A stretch of DNA of 64,000 nucleotides from Myxococcota bacterium (GCA_039030075.1 JBCCEW010000007.1:1-64000), one strand, 5' to 3'; positions 32,088 to 41,796 are shown, counted from the stretch's first letter. Notes: generated from the letters alone by a model not told the origin. Translations and numbers: made by a program.

Positions 32088-32519
32088 CTACCCGGATCCG
32101 GCGAGCGCAGCCGCCTGCTCGGGCGATACGCACTGGATCACGACCGTATCCGCGAGGCCAGCTTCGCGGTGGACGTGGAGATCGCGGTAGGCCTCGCTCG
32201 AGACCATCCCGATGAAGGCGTCGATGCTCGGGTATTCGATGATCGCGGCGACTTCCCAGCGGAGTTCGCCGTCTCCGGCGGCCAGCGTGTTGCACCTTCC
32301 ATAATAGATAGGGCGCCCGCCGAGCCCGAGGATCAGCTTCGTGACGCCGGCGCCGTAGAGCCCGTAGGCCTCCTCGCCCGCGAGGTCGCTCTCGCGCCCG
32401 TCGGCGTAGGCCGCTTTCTCGTGGAAGCGCAGCAGGTTGAGCATCACGACGGGTCCTTCCTTCGGACTCCGGCCGCGCAGCGACGCGAGATCGGTCTCGC
32501 TGGGGGCGTCGGGGGGCAT
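32088..32519 (-). CDS. DUF1330 family protein
   Basis: 143-aa dimeric alpha/beta-barrel-type protein. The DUF1330 features are VVMLNLLRFHEKA near the N-terminus, an internal VAAIIEYPSIDAFIGMVSSEAY and the His-containing RDLHVHREAGL. No signal peptide. Function of the family is unknown. Its stop is 18 bases before the DUF420 start, so the two may be co-transcribed. Confidence 0.85.
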   Translation of the reverse strand: MPPDAPSETDLASLRGRSPKEGPVVMLNLLRFHEKAAYADGRESDLAGEEAYGLYGAGVTKLILGLGGRPIYYGRCNTLAAGDGELRWEVAAIIEYPSIDAFIGMVSSEAYRDLHVHREAGLADTVVIQCVSPEQAAALAGSG

Positions 32520-32609
32520 CGGTGGACCTCGGCAGAGGGCGCGGGGGCGCTGCGGCGCCCGGGGGAGCCGCGAGTCGCCCGGGGCGCGCGTCGGGCGCGG
32601 GGCGAAATC

Positions 32610-32686
32610 TGGGGTGGACGAGGGGATTCGAACCCCCGGCCTCCGGAACCACAATCCGGCGCTCTAACCAACTGAGCTACGCCCAC
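32610..32686 (-). tRNA. tRNA-His(GTG)
   Basis: Minus-strand tRNA with CCA encoded. Acceptor GTGGGCG pairs with CGTCCAC, and the anticodon loop GATTGTGGTT gives GTG. The base before position 1 is G (32687) and the discriminator is C, the G-1:C73 identity pair of tRNA-His. T-arm GGTTCGAATCC is standard. Confidence 0.96.
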
Positions 32687-32723
32687 CGCAGGAGGGGCAA
32701 ATTATCACCCTGCTTGTGGCTCC

Positions 32724-32890
32724 GCATCCGCTCCGCGGATGCTGCGCGCCGAGTGGGCGCCGGCGGTGACACGGGGAAACCCGAGGTCTGCAGGGATGGG
32801 AGCGGCTTGCTCGGTTTGGTGCCGTGCTCGATGCGGGCACTCCCAGCTCGCGGGCGTTGGGGTGGCGCCGCCGAGGACGGCGCCGCGTTC
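32724..32890. repeat. Dispersed repeat, copy A
   Basis: About 165 bp between two tRNA genes that resembles 58087-58250, roughly three quarters identical over the best 110 bp (32771-32880). It begins with a perfect hairpin GCATCCGC-TCC-GCGGATGC (32724-32742); the other copy has a different-sequence hairpin at the same place. Conserved blocks include CCGAGGTC, CTCCCAGCTC, CGGGCGTT and GGCGCCG. No gene recognised in it. Confidence 0.6.
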
Positions 32891-32937
32891 GCTACGCAAA
32901 CGGGGGGTGGGGGCGGACTGCTACCCTGGGCTTGCGC

Positions 32938-33014
32938 GCCCCGGTAGCTCAGTTGGATAGAGCAGCTGCCTTCTAAGCAGCGGGTCGGGGGTTCGATTCC
33001 TCCCCGGGGCGCCA
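32938..33014 (+). tRNA. tRNA-Arg(TCT)
   Basis: 77-base tRNA with CCA encoded. Acceptor GCCCCGG pairs with CCGGGGC, anticodon stem GCTGC/GCAGC, loop CTTCTAA, anticodon TCT. T-arm GGTTCGATTCC is standard. No copy of its 3' end was seen elsewhere in the window. Confidence 0.97.
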
Positions 33015-33286
33015 GCAAGACCAACCGCTTACCGCACCCAGCCTTGCGCGAACGAGCAAACTGACGGCCTAGTGACCGCCTAGGCCCCTTCGCCGAGATG
33101 GTCGAGTGCCTGCATCGCCGGTGCCGCGGCCGACATGGCCGCACCGACCGCGAGCCCTGTTTCGGCTCGCCCCCTCCCCCCCCCGTTTCATCGAAGAAAG
33201 CCGGAGGGCGCTCTCCCCCTCGCACCTCGGATCGAGGGATCAAGTGCCTGCGTCTTCGGCGCGAGGTGGAGGCTCACGAGCCAGGT

Positions 33287-35341
33287 CTACTTGGCGTCGT
33301 GCCATATCGGCGAGGTCCACGCCATCTCCTGGATGGTCTGAGGATACGAGCCATCGCTGCATACCTCGGGGCGCTCTTCTGCGGGAACTCGAGCGCAGTC
33401 GTAGGCGCTCCAACGAGCCGATGGATTCTCCACAACGCGGAGGTAGTAGTACGCTGACTGTAAGGGGTTGAAGCCCTCATCGCGGTAGACCGCACACAGA
33501 CTGTCGTGCCCCACGCCTTTCCGAGCCTGCGTCGCGGGGTCGACCGTCGCCCCGTTCGAGCCACCGGCGATCACGGTCACGCTGGTTCGGCGCCCGCCTG
33601 CTTCATCGATCCAACCCTTGACAAGCTGCAACTGCTGGAGCGGGACGCCCATGGCGGAAGGGTCCCTATTGGCGACCGCGACAAAGACCGGCTTTCGATC
33701 AGCCGCGGACTCCGTCGGGAGGTCGCCACCCATTGGCACACCTCGTTCATACCCCACCTCAACGAGATCACCGCGTTCGCACAGATCTGCCGGGTAGTCC
33801 CATCCACCAAAGAAGCGTGGCGTGATGCGTGGGCCAGACGTACCAAAGGTCTCCCGACGCAGCATCGCTTCGAAGATCGCGTCCCTCGAGTTCTCAACGG
33901 CCCAGACGCCAGCAAGACCACCAGGATTGCCATCGATGCCGCTGGTGAGGAGGCCAGGCTGCAGGCGTTCTTCCGGCGTTGACTCAACGGACACGTGCCC
34001 GCGCCAGTCTGACTCAGACACCGCCCCAGGTGTCGCAACATGCGTATCGGTCGACGCGACGACACCGAGTTTGACCGAGTTGAGACCGATCTCCCTGGCC
34101 TGCTCCAACCCGACGAGAAGCCCCGAGCGCAAGTAGTCCGTGGGGCCAACGCATCCCGCACCGACCATTCCGTTGGCACCGACCTCGCCAAGGCAATCTC
34201 TGGTCACCTCACGTGTTTCCGTAACCAACACGGTCCCATCTTCTCCTACCTCTGTGATCCCGTAGGTCTCTTCGCGCCCCAGAAAGCGAACGGCTTCGAC
34301 ATCGCAAAGCTCATCGGGCTCCCCGAAAACGCTTGGCAGGCCGTTGATGCACTCTGAAGATCCCTTGTGCTGAAAGATCTCCATCAGAGGCTCTCGGCGA
34401 AGGCGCGTTTCAGCGTAGGCTTGGCGATTCTCGATCGTGGGCCGCAGCCGCAGGTAGGGTGCCATTCGCCCATTGGCGAGGTTGGAGTTGTGGGGGATCG
34501 TGAGGTATTCGCAGCCGTCCTCGACCCGACAAGCCTCATCGAGTTTCTCCCAAAGCGCGCTGTCGTAGGGCGCCTCGATGTAGGAGACCGGGAGCAACGG
34601 CACGCGACCACTCCGAAAGATCACGTTGCGGTGGTAGTTCGATAGACTCGGCGTGCCTGTGTACTCGTAGGCCTTGAACGTGGTGAATTCGCACGCGGGA
34701 GTCCGATCGTACGCGGCCTCGGCCGCTGCCCCTATCCGGTGCCATGGATCTCGAGCCCAGTCACGGCACAGCTGCCCGCTGTCGCCACAGACCTGAGGAA
34801 CGCGAACGGGCTCCTCGCTGGCCACCACGGTCCCGAAGAGCGTCATGCTCGTGCGCTCGCTCTCTCGTGTCTTTTTGCAGAACGGAGTGTCGTAGCGCGG
34901 CGAACCCGGCTCACGACATAGGCGCCGCTCTCCGAGGAACTCTGCGTGATCGGTCACCGCCAGGAAGTCGAGTGGACGATCGATTGCATAGGAACCGGCG
35001 GGCTTCCCATCTACGATCGGCCAGAAATCAATCGGGACGCCGCGTGCAAACCCATAGGCATCCTCGGGCGTCGCTGAAATCGTGTTGGCAGCCGCATCGA
35101 ATGAGAACATCGTGTGGACGTGGAGATCGCCAAAGAGCGGAATCCGATTTCGCGTCCTATGCGCACACGGTTCGCGTTCCTCCGTGTACCGCACGAGCTC
35201 GTCGGCACTGCGCAAAGATCCCGAGTCCTCCTGATTCGGTGGGTCATCTGCGAGTGAGAAACACGAGATCCAGGCCAGGCAAAGCACGCCGCAACCGGAT
35301 CGCCTCGCGAGGTGAGCGAGATCGCGGGAAGGGAATCGCAT
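33287..35341 (-). CDS. DUF3604 domain-containing exported protein
   Basis: 684-aa protein of the PHP-like DUF3604 family. A signal peptide (GCGVLCLAWISCFSLA) is followed by the PHP-type metal site FGDLHVHTMFSFDA, then LDFLAVTDHAEFLGE, YLTIPHNSNLANG, VVASTDTHVATPG and a long C-terminal part. The HxH and D-H motifs suggest a periplasmic metallohydrolase, perhaps a phosphoesterase; substrate unknown. Relatives are common in marine and deltaproteobacterial genomes. It stands alone after tRNA-Arg(TCT). Confidence 0.88.
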   Translation of the reverse strand: MRFPSRDLAHLARRSGCGVLCLAWISCFSLADDPPNQEDSGSLRSADELVRYTEEREPCAHRTRNRIPLFGDLHVHTMFSFDAAANTISATPEDAYGFARGVPIDFWPIVDGKPAGSYAIDRPLDFLAVTDHAEFLGERRLCREPGSPRYDTPFCKKTRESERTSMTLFGTVVASEEPVRVPQVCGDSGQLCRDWARDPWHRIGAAAEAAYDRTPACEFTTFKAYEYTGTPSLSNYHRNVIFRSGRVPLLPVSYIEAPYDSALWEKLDEACRVEDGCEYLTIPHNSNLANGRMAPYLRLRPTIENRQAYAETRLRREPLMEIFQHKGSSECINGLPSVFGEPDELCDVEAVRFLGREETYGITEVGEDGTVLVTETREVTRDCLGEVGANGMVGAGCVGPTDYLRSGLLVGLEQAREIGLNSVKLGVVASTDTHVATPGAVSESDWRGHVSVESTPEERLQPGLLTSGIDGNPGGLAGVWAVENSRDAIFEAMLRRETFGTSGPRITPRFFGGWDYPADLCERGDLVEVGYERGVPMGGDLPTESAADRKPVFVAVANRDPSAMGVPLQQLQLVKGWIDEAGGRRTSVTVIAGGSNGATVDPATQARKGVGHDSLCAVYRDEGFNPLQSAYYYLRVVENPSARWSAYDCARVPAEERPEVCSDGSYPQTIQEMAWTSPIWHDAK

Positions 35342-35710
35342 GGGTTCAGCAAGCCTCTCGAGGCGTCAGTCGTCGACTCATCCAACACGGTGGAGCGACG
35401 AGCCTTGTTGATGGAAACTCGTGAGTCTCGGTCCCAGATCCGCGTGCCGCGCAACAGCTCGTGCCACGAACAACGGCATTTTTCCGAATCCGAGGTCGAC
35501 CGCTCGCTCATTACGCCTTTCGAGGGCCACAGTTCCCCGCTCCAATAGCCCAGAGGTCCGCCTGCGCAGCCTCAGTGGCCAAACTGCCCGCTTGAGCGCT
35601 CGAAACGGCCACATGCCGGCGAGAAATGGCCCCGCGTAGCGCAAGGAAACGTCGCACTCGGCGCTGGGCCTCAGGCGACGAGATGTGACCTGATTCGATT
35701 GCTGGGATCG
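35342..35710. other. Gene-free stretch between DUF3604 and PEP-CTERM genes
   Basis: About 370 bp. Open frames on both strands are short, overlapping and motif-free. Nothing recognised apart from the terminator hairpin that follows it. Confidence 0.4.
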
Positions 35711-35745
35711 GAAAGGCCTGGGCAGCATCGCCACCCAGGCCTTTC
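35711..35745 (-). terminator. Terminator-like hairpin of the PEP-CTERM gene
   Basis: Perfect 12-bp arms GAAAGGCCTGGG and CCCAGGCCTTTC around an 11-base loop, 39 bases beyond the stop of the minus-strand PEP-CTERM gene. Confidence 0.75.
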
Positions 35746-35783
35746 GATCGATCTTCGCGATAGAAAGCGTCGGTGCTCTTTGA

Positions 35784-36935
35784 CTAGCCGCGACGTCGCG
35801 CCGCCACGTGGAGCGCGAGCACGCCGAGTACGCCCATCGCGAACAGGGCCGTGCGCCCCGGCTCGGGCAGGAAGTCGAAGCGCACCGTCCCCGTCCCACC
35901 GAAGTAGAGGTTGGCTGCGCCGCCCAGGAACGGGATCAGGTTCGCCGTCCAAGGCGAAACCAACAGCAGCGTTCCCATGCTCGAGGACGCGCCCGTGCGG
36001 TTGTCGCCGCCCGTCTGCGAGCGGATGGTGATGAACTGACCGCCGTTGTCCTCGGCCTTTACCATGCCCGTCGTGAATCGGGCGTTCCAGATGCGGAGGG
36101 TGACCGGCGCCACGCCCATCGTCGCGAGGTTCGTGAATAGGCCCGACTGGGTCACGAGCTGGGTGTTCACCGCTTCATTGTGTCCGATCTTTCGGGGTCC
36201 CGAGAGCCAGTAACCGGAGATCACGACGCCGGGCGCGGCGTTCACGGCCAGGTTGACACGGCCGCCACCCGAAGCGCGCCAGCCGCCACCGAAAGTGTTC
36301 AGACCGGCGGTGCCCATGATCGTCTGCATCGGCGAGAACACCGTGGGGACCATGAACGTGAAGTTGCCAGGTCCACCGCCCGCGCGGAGATGATGCGACT
36401 CGAGACCCATGGTCGTGACCATGAAATTCATCTTGCCCATCGCCGTGGTGGTGGTGGTGATCGCGTTGTCGGCCGGGCCCGTCAGGCGGGCGAAACCCGT
36501 GCGGCCCGCGAGGATCGCAGGTAGGAACGCCGTCGGAAACGCGAGGATGCAGGTGCTCGACGCGTACTGGGGGAAGCCGTTGTCCCCCGCCATCCCGGGG
36601 CGCGCCATGATCGTCGTGTTCCCCGTTGTGGGACCCGGATCCCCGTACTTGAACGGACGAACCGCCATCAGCGACCGCGGTGCCACGGTACCGATCTCCG
36701 CAAAGCCATTCGCGGGTAGCGAAGCGTTCAGGTGGGGCTGCAATCCCATGTTGCAACCGGGAATTCCATTCGGCGAGACATCGACTGTCGCCGGATTCCC
36801 GCCATCTCCGAGTCCAGCGGTGGCGGTGGCATCGAACTCTACGACTGCCGCAGTCGCAGGGGAGCCAATTCCTGCGGCGGCCAGGCTCAAGACAACAAGT
36901 GCCGCGGTCCTCGTCAGTAACCTCTGGGTCCTCAT
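35784..36935 (-). CDS. PEP-CTERM protein, Gly/Met-rich (family 1)
   Basis: 383-aa exported protein. ATG 36935 follows a good AAGGAG site and gives a signal peptide (AALVVLSLAAAGIGSPATA). The mature protein is Gly-, Asn-, Thr- and Met-rich with patterns such as TTTTAMGKMNF and GTAGLNTFGGGWRASGGG. The C-terminus is PEP-CTERM-like: LPEPGRTALFAMGVLGVLALHVAARRR. It resembles the protein at 46680-47927 in composition and in short motifs (TAG-N-FGG, trailing PEP signal). Function unknown; likely a surface or matrix protein. Confidence 0.82.
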   Translation of the reverse strand: MRTQRLLTRTAALVVLSLAAAGIGSPATAAVVEFDATATAGLGDGGNPATVDVSPNGIPGCNMGLQPHLNASLPANGFAEIGTVAPRSLMAVRPFKYGDPGPTTGNTTIMARPGMAGDNGFPQYASSTCILAFPTAFLPAILAGRTGFARLTGPADNAITTTTTAMGKMNFMVTTMGLESHHLRAGGGPGNFTFMVPTVFSPMQTIMGTAGLNTFGGGWRASGGGRVNLAVNAAPGVVISGYWLSGPRKIGHNEAVNTQLVTQSGLFTNLATMGVAPVTLRIWNARFTTGMVKAEDNGGQFITIRSQTGGDNRTGASSSMGTLLLVSPWTANLIPFLGGAANLYFGGTGTVRFDFLPEPGRTALFAMGVLGVLALHVAARRRG

Positions 36936-36958
36936 TCGCGTTCTCCTTCTCGGAAATA

Positions 36959-37013
36959 CGAAATGAACTGTCGACCTTGGACCGAACTTCGGCCCGCTGG
37001 TCGGTTCATTTCG
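36959..37013. promoter_or_regulatory. Long inverted repeat upstream of the PEP-CTERM gene
   Basis: Perfect 10-bp arms CGAAATGAAC (36959-36968) and GTTCATTTCG (37004-37013), with a small palindrome CCGAA-C-TTCGG (36982-36992) between them. It starts 24 bases upstream of the start codon, so it could be an operator or a 5'-UTR stem. Confidence 0.55.
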
Positions 37014-37868
37014 AGAACTCGTTGAACCGTCTCCCGTTCCTAGGGACCCAGGGACGGCCTGATTGCGGATCCGGGAGGCGCGCGAAACCGGCCGGCTACG
37101 CGCGATGACCGGCTCCCCCCGGTTCCATCGGCTGATGTGGCGGGCAGACGCGCATTGGAGCGGCGCGCCCATCTCCATCCCTCCCTCCCTGGAAGTAGTT
37201 GCGATTCAGCGGAAGCAGGCCGCAGCGATCGCCGTTCGCCGATCGGATCGTCGTAGTGAAATCCAATCGTTGGAGCGTTCGCCGGAACCGACTCGAGCGA
37301 CGAGACCGCCGCATCGTCTTCGAAAGCGCGGATCCTCGTCTTTCGGATTCGCAAGATTCCGAGATCATGCGGCTGGGCTCGCCTCTTCCTACTGGAGGCA
37401 TTTCAGGTACGGAGTTCGGGAGTTTGCGTCCGCAGTTGCCAATGATCCGTCCGTCCGGCGTAGACCCGAGGCTGCCCGATCGGTTGCAGGTGGGCTCTCC
37501 AATTCCGAAATCGCGCCGATCAGGAGGCCGCTCCAGGTCGCTTCGATCTGCAGACCGTCCGTCACGGTTCTCTCCGCGGGTCTCGTGACTTCTGACAACG
37601 CGCGGTGGACCCTTTTCGGATGAGGGGGTCTTGCGGATGCGATCGGTGAGCGGCGCAATCAGCTCTCCTCACCTAACGCGCCTTGTCGTGCTTCGGCGCA
37701 GCCCTTGGGGCTCTCCATCGAGGAGTCGCGGAGCCGAGGCGATCCAGTAACGTGAGCCTAGCGGCGCCGGGCCTTGCCGGATCACGAGGCAAGGCTTGGC
37801 CCGGCAGACGTAGACTATCGATTCGAGGTCATGCCGTGGAAGCAGGTAGCCAGGTTGAGGCATTACAC
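37014..37868. other. Gene-free stretch between PEP-CTERM and AraC genes
   Basis: About 850 bp. Several overlapping frames exist on both strands, none with a motif or a credible start. It should contain the promoters of the two divergent genes. Nothing else recognised. Confidence 0.4.
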
Positions 37869-38711
37869 GTGAGAGAGACGGTCGAGGGATGCGGCCGGCT
37901 GCTGCCTCGGAAGTCGTTCGACAAGGTTACGCTCCAGCTGCTTTCGCCGGGTCCGTACGAATCCGAATTCTCGCTCGAACGCGACTGTGTGATGATCACG
38001 CTGGGAGTGTCCACCTGCGTGATGTCCATCAACGGAAATCGGTCACGCAAGAGCCGCGTCTCCACTGGGACGATCGATTTCTATCCCGCGGGAACCACCA
38101 TCTGGGCACGATCCATCCAGCACGTTGGAGACACGATCTGCTTGCATGTACACCCCACGATGCGAGACGAGTTCGAGCAAGCGGGCTCGATCCGCGCGCT
38201 GGAAGAACCGCACCGAATGTCTAGTGCCGACGCCGCCACGTTGGCTCACATCGCGCGCCGCATCTCCTATTCTGATGACTCTCTCGACCACCTCGCTACT
38301 GAATCCGTGGCGATACTCGCGCTGAGCACGATTCTTCGTGGGGGCCGATTCGAAGCTCCCTTCTCATGCGACACGACGCACAAGAGGGGCATCTCGGAAG
38401 TGCTCGACTACATCGCCGCTCACTTCAGCGAGCCTCTGAGCCTCGACGATCTCGCGCAGGTTGCTGAGTTGAGCCGCTTCCAGTTCTCGCGCACGTTTCA
38501 CGAAGAGATCGGCATGTCACCCTATCAATACGTGCTCGAACGCCGTCTCTCGAATGCACGTGAACTCTTGGCCAACGGCGATGATCCGTTGGCCGATGTA
38601 GCCCTTGCGTCAGGATTCTCTTCGCAGTCCCACATGACGGACCATTTCTCTAGGAAGTTGGGGGTAACTCCGGCTCGCTTTCGCCGTGCGACGCGCTCTT
38701 CGGAGCACTAG
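37869..38711 (+). CDS. AraC family transcriptional regulator
   Basis: 280-aa regulator with the double HTH at the C-terminus: LSLDDLAQVAELSRFQFSRTFHEEIG and ADVALASGFSSQSHMTDHFSRKLGVTPARFR, a full AraC/XylS domain. The N-terminal about 170 residues form an effector domain without clear motif. GTG 37869 is a plausible start; an in-frame GTG at 37833 is also possible. It is divergent from the PEP-CTERM gene, which may be a target. Ligand unknown. Confidence 0.88.
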   Translation: MRETVEGCGRLLPRKSFDKVTLQLLSPGPYESEFSLERDCVMITLGVSTCVMSINGNRSRKSRVSTGTIDFYPAGTTIWARSIQHVGDTICLHVHPTMRDEFEQAGSIRALEEPHRMSSADAATLAHIARRISYSDDSLDHLATESVAILALSTILRGGRFEAPFSCDTTHKRGISEVLDYIAAHFSEPLSLDDLAQVAELSRFQFSRTFHEEIGMSPYQYVLERRLSNARELLANGDDPLADVALASGFSSQSHMTDHFSRKLGVTPARFRRATRSSEH

Positions 38712-39082
38712 GTCCCGGAGTCGCCAATCGAGTTCGCGAACCCGCTGCTCTCCGTTGGAGGAAAGTGGTCAAGAGGGGTTCAGGAGGATCTTGCGCTGGC
38801 CCTGAGTGATCTGTAGCGGGCGCTCTCCCGTTGATTGCCTGGTCCAGCCGCCGGTCGCGCCCCTGGACAGAGCGCGAGTTCGTCCTCGAGGCTGAGTCGA
38901 ATCCCGAATATTGCTCGGCGCCTGCGGCCTCGGGTAGGCGAGACTCAGAGAGAAATCGGCGGTTGATAGGCGATAGGCGCAGGAGCGACAATGCCCGAGC
39001 ACTCACCGGCCGCCGCCCGTGGCCGCGTCCCGTGAGGATATCGATCGAGTTGTCACTCATGCATAGGTAAGCGGGAGGAACG
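38712..39082. other. Intergenic stretch before the metalloprotease
   Basis: 371 bp with no recognised gene. A ribosome site GGGAGGAACG lies immediately upstream of the protease ATG. Confidence 0.4.
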
Positions 39083-40993
39083 ATGAAGATCCTGTCTCGG
39101 TTCTGGATGGTCACGCTCGCGTTCTTGGTGTCCGCGCCCGGCTGGACGCCCGCTCACGCCAACGGCCCGCTCGTCTTGAGTGAGACGGAACCCAATGGCT
39201 CCCAGGCCACGGCGAATGCGGTGGTGGGCTTCGGAAGCGCAGCCAACCCCGAGGCCGATGTCGCGGGCTCGATCGGCGGCGGAGACGAGGACTATTTCAC
39301 CGTCGATCTCGCCGTGAGCGACGTGTTCGTCGCCCGGGTCTCAGGCGACGCCAGTGAAGTGACTCTGTTTGATGTCGCAGGCGCGGAGGTGATGGGTTCG
39401 CGCTTCGACAGGACCCCTCTGCTGCCTCCGGGCTCCCCGTTGGACGAGGACGGAAACGCGTCGGTCTTCTTCGTCGTGCGCCACCCGGGCACCTACGCGG
39501 TTCGCGTGAGCGACGGCGCCGGCGGGGCCTACGAACTCGGGTTGCGCGCGTTCCGCGCTCCGCTCGAGTCCGCCGCCCCCGCCTCGGTCCAGACGATATG
39601 GGTCGACTTCAACGGAGCCACCGTAGATCCCGACGCCTTCCTCGTGGGGGACGAGGGCATCGTCGAGCCATTGGTCAATCTCTTGCCTCGCTGGGGTCTC
39701 ACGAGCGCAGACGAGGATGCCGTCATCGACGCGATCCTCGCGAAGATCACCGAGCTGCTGCGTCACGACATCAACCTCTTGGGGGGCAACCCGAACTCGG
39801 ACATCCGCATCTTGAACAGCCGCGACCACGACGACCCGTTTCCCGGCCCGCACGTGAGCCGGATCGTCATCGGCGGGAACGACGATATGAGACGCGCCGG
39901 CGCCAACGGCGCCGCCCTGTACTACGACGTGGGCAATTTCCTGACCGCCGAGACTGCGGTCGTCGCCGTAGATTTGCTGAGCGAGCCAGCGGGCCTATCC
40001 ACCACCCTGAACAGCATCCCGTTGGATCCCAGCAAGACCATGATCGATCTCATCGGCCACGCGGTCGGCATCATCGCGAGCCACGAGGCCGGTCACATGT
40101 TGGGCAACTTTCACACCAAGCCCGGCAACGGAACTGGCAACGTGATGGACGGAAACGGCAGTCTCAACAACACGCTCGGACTCGGGGCCGACGGCAAGTT
40201 CGGCACCCCGGACGACGTGGTCATCGACTTTGGTGTAGACACCTACCAGGAACTGTACACCGGCGACGTCGACACAGGCGCCACCATCGCGGGCGGCCTG
40301 CATTGCCCCGACGGCAGCGGCGGCGATGCCTGCGCCCCGCCCGTCAACCTGCTCGCCAATCTCCAGCCCCTCGACTCTCCACTGCTCGCGATCGCGGGGT
40401 CGACGGTCTTGCTCGGATTCAACGCGCCGGATCCCGACGGCCTCGGCTTCCCGATCTTCGAGTCCATGGGCTTCCCGGCTCCCATCACGGTCGTCTGGAA
40501 CTTCGGCGGCGGGACGACCGCGAACCCCCTCGACATCTTCAACCCCGCGCCGTCCGTGACCTTCGATCTCGCCGCACCGGGTGGCCCCAGCGAGACCTTG
40601 GACCTCTCGGCCCAGGTCTACGACGGTTCGGCGAACTCGACGATCGCGCCGTTCCAGGTGGTCGTCACCGAAGCGCCCGACGCCAGTGTCTGGGCGGACG
40701 GCCATCCAGTGACCGGCCCGCTCACGATCTGGAGCGGCGAGTCGATCTCATTCCAGGTGATCGCCTCGGACGAGGATGACCTCGGCTACCCGATCTTCGC
40801 CCCCGCAAACCCGAGCCCGGTCTCGTGGCAATGGGACTTCGACGGCGGGACGGGCTCGGTCCCGCTCTCGATCTTCGCTCCGAACCCGGTCGTGACCTTC
40901 ACCGGCTTGGGCACCTACAACGTCCAGGTCACGGTATGGGACACGTTGGGAGCCAGCACAACGGTACCGGTCACGGTGAACGTCGTGGACTGA
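39083..40993 (+). CDS. Secreted metzincin-type metalloprotease with PKD-like domains
   Basis: 636-aa exported protein. A signal peptide (LAFLVSAPGWTPAHA) is followed by a bacterial pre-peptidase C-terminal-type domain (about 30-150, EPNGSQATANAV and GGDEDYFTVDL), then a protease domain with HEAGHMLGNFH (His334, Glu335, His338, His344), the HExxHxxGxxH zinc site of metzincins. The C-terminal 200 residues contain two PKD-like modules (TVVWNFGGG, VSWQWDFDGG, ending TYNVQVTVWD). No PEP-CTERM anchor, so it is probably released. Likely degrades extracellular protein. Confidence 0.88.
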   Translation: MKILSRFWMVTLAFLVSAPGWTPAHANGPLVLSETEPNGSQATANAVVGFGSAANPEADVAGSIGGGDEDYFTVDLAVSDVFVARVSGDASEVTLFDVAGAEVMGSRFDRTPLLPPGSPLDEDGNASVFFVVRHPGTYAVRVSDGAGGAYELGLRAFRAPLESAAPASVQTIWVDFNGATVDPDAFLVGDEGIVEPLVNLLPRWGLTSADEDAVIDAILAKITELLRHDINLLGGNPNSDIRILNSRDHDDPFPGPHVSRIVIGGNDDMRRAGANGAALYYDVGNFLTAETAVVAVDLLSEPAGLSTTLNSIPLDPSKTMIDLIGHAVGIIASHEAGHMLGNFHTKPGNGTGNVMDGNGSLNNTLGLGADGKFGTPDDVVIDFGVDTYQELYTGDVDTGATIAGGLHCPDGSGGDACAPPVNLLANLQPLDSPLLAIAGSTVLLGFNAPDPDGLGFPIFESMGFPAPITVVWNFGGGTTANPLDIFNPAPSVTFDLAAPGGPSETLDLSAQVYDGSANSTIAPFQVVVTEAPDASVWADGHPVTGPLTIWSGESISFQVIASDEDDLGYPIFAPANPSPVSWQWDFDGGTGSVPLSIFAPNPVVTFTGLGTYNVQVTVWDTLGASTTVPVTVNVVD

Positions 40994-41121
40994 TTTCCGC
41001 AGCGTCTGGGTCGGTCTCCTCAGGACCCCATCGATCCTCGAAGCGGCGCTGGGAAGCGGTTCGCTCGGTGAGATGCTCGTAGCCAGCGAGGTCAGCCCTC
41101 GAGCGCGGAGTCCGGCTCGAC

Positions 41122-41144
41122 CATTGAGTTTCAATGTTTCATTG
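41122..41144. promoter_or_regulatory. Overlapping palindromes, putative TetR operator
   Basis: CATTGA-GTT-TCAATG (41122-41136) overlaps CAATG-TTT-CATTG (41132-41144). They end 22 bases before the TetR start in an AT-rich stretch, a classic place for autoregulation. Confidence 0.6.
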
Positions 41145-41166
41145 CGCTGCTATTTTCTAGGTCGAG

Positions 41167-41796
41167 ATGGCCGCCAAGAAACCGAAGAAGACCTCTCCGA
41201 CTTCGGCAGAGCGCGGGGAGACCCCGCGACGCGCGAAGACCCGGGAACTCATCCTGGAAACGGCGCTCGAGTGCCTCCGAGAGGACGGGTTGGCCGGCAC
41301 CAGTGCGACGAAGATCGCGAGTCGATGCGAACTCTCCTGGGGAGTGATCCAGTATCACTTCGGGGATCGAGCGGGACTGCTGCTCGCACTGCTCGGGCGC
41401 ACCTTCGAATGGCTCCACGATTCGGTTTCCGAGGCCGCTCCCGTTCCGTCGGAGCCCTCGGACCGGCTGCGACTCCTAGTCGAGGCGATGTGGACCCCCA
41501 TGTCGCACCCGGACTACCACATCCTCCTCGACATCCAGTCGGAGTTGGGACGCGACCGATCGCATCGATCCGAGGTGCGAAAGCTCGCGCGAGAGATTCG
41601 TGGACGCATCCGCGAGATGTGGCGCAAGGCGTTCTCGGGAATCCCCACGGCCGAAGTCGATCGGGCCGAGCGGCTCGCCACGCTGGGACTTCAGGGGATC
41701 GCGTTGGAGCGAAGGATCGTGGGGCCTCGCGCGGAGCATCGCGAGGACGTCGAGAGCCTGATCTCTGCCGTCGCCTCGGCACTGCGCATCGACTAG
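41167..41796 (+). CDS. TetR/AcrR family transcriptional regulator
   Basis: 209-aa regulator. The HTH is TSATKIASRCELSWGVIQYHFG (residues about 45-66) after a Lys-rich N-terminus; the rest is the helical ligand domain. It precedes a sulfatase gene on the same strand by 67 bases and may control it together with the following crotonase and SDR genes. The overlapping palindromes just upstream are its likely operator. Ligand unknown. Confidence 0.87.
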   Translation: MAAKKPKKTSPTSAERGETPRRAKTRELILETALECLREDGLAGTSATKIASRCELSWGVIQYHFGDRAGLLLALLGRTFEWLHDSVSEAAPVPSEPSDRLRLLVEAMWTPMSHPDYHILLDIQSELGRDRSHRSEVRKLAREIRGRIREMWRKAFSGIPTAEVDRAERLATLGLQGIALERRIVGPRAEHREDVESLISAVASALRID

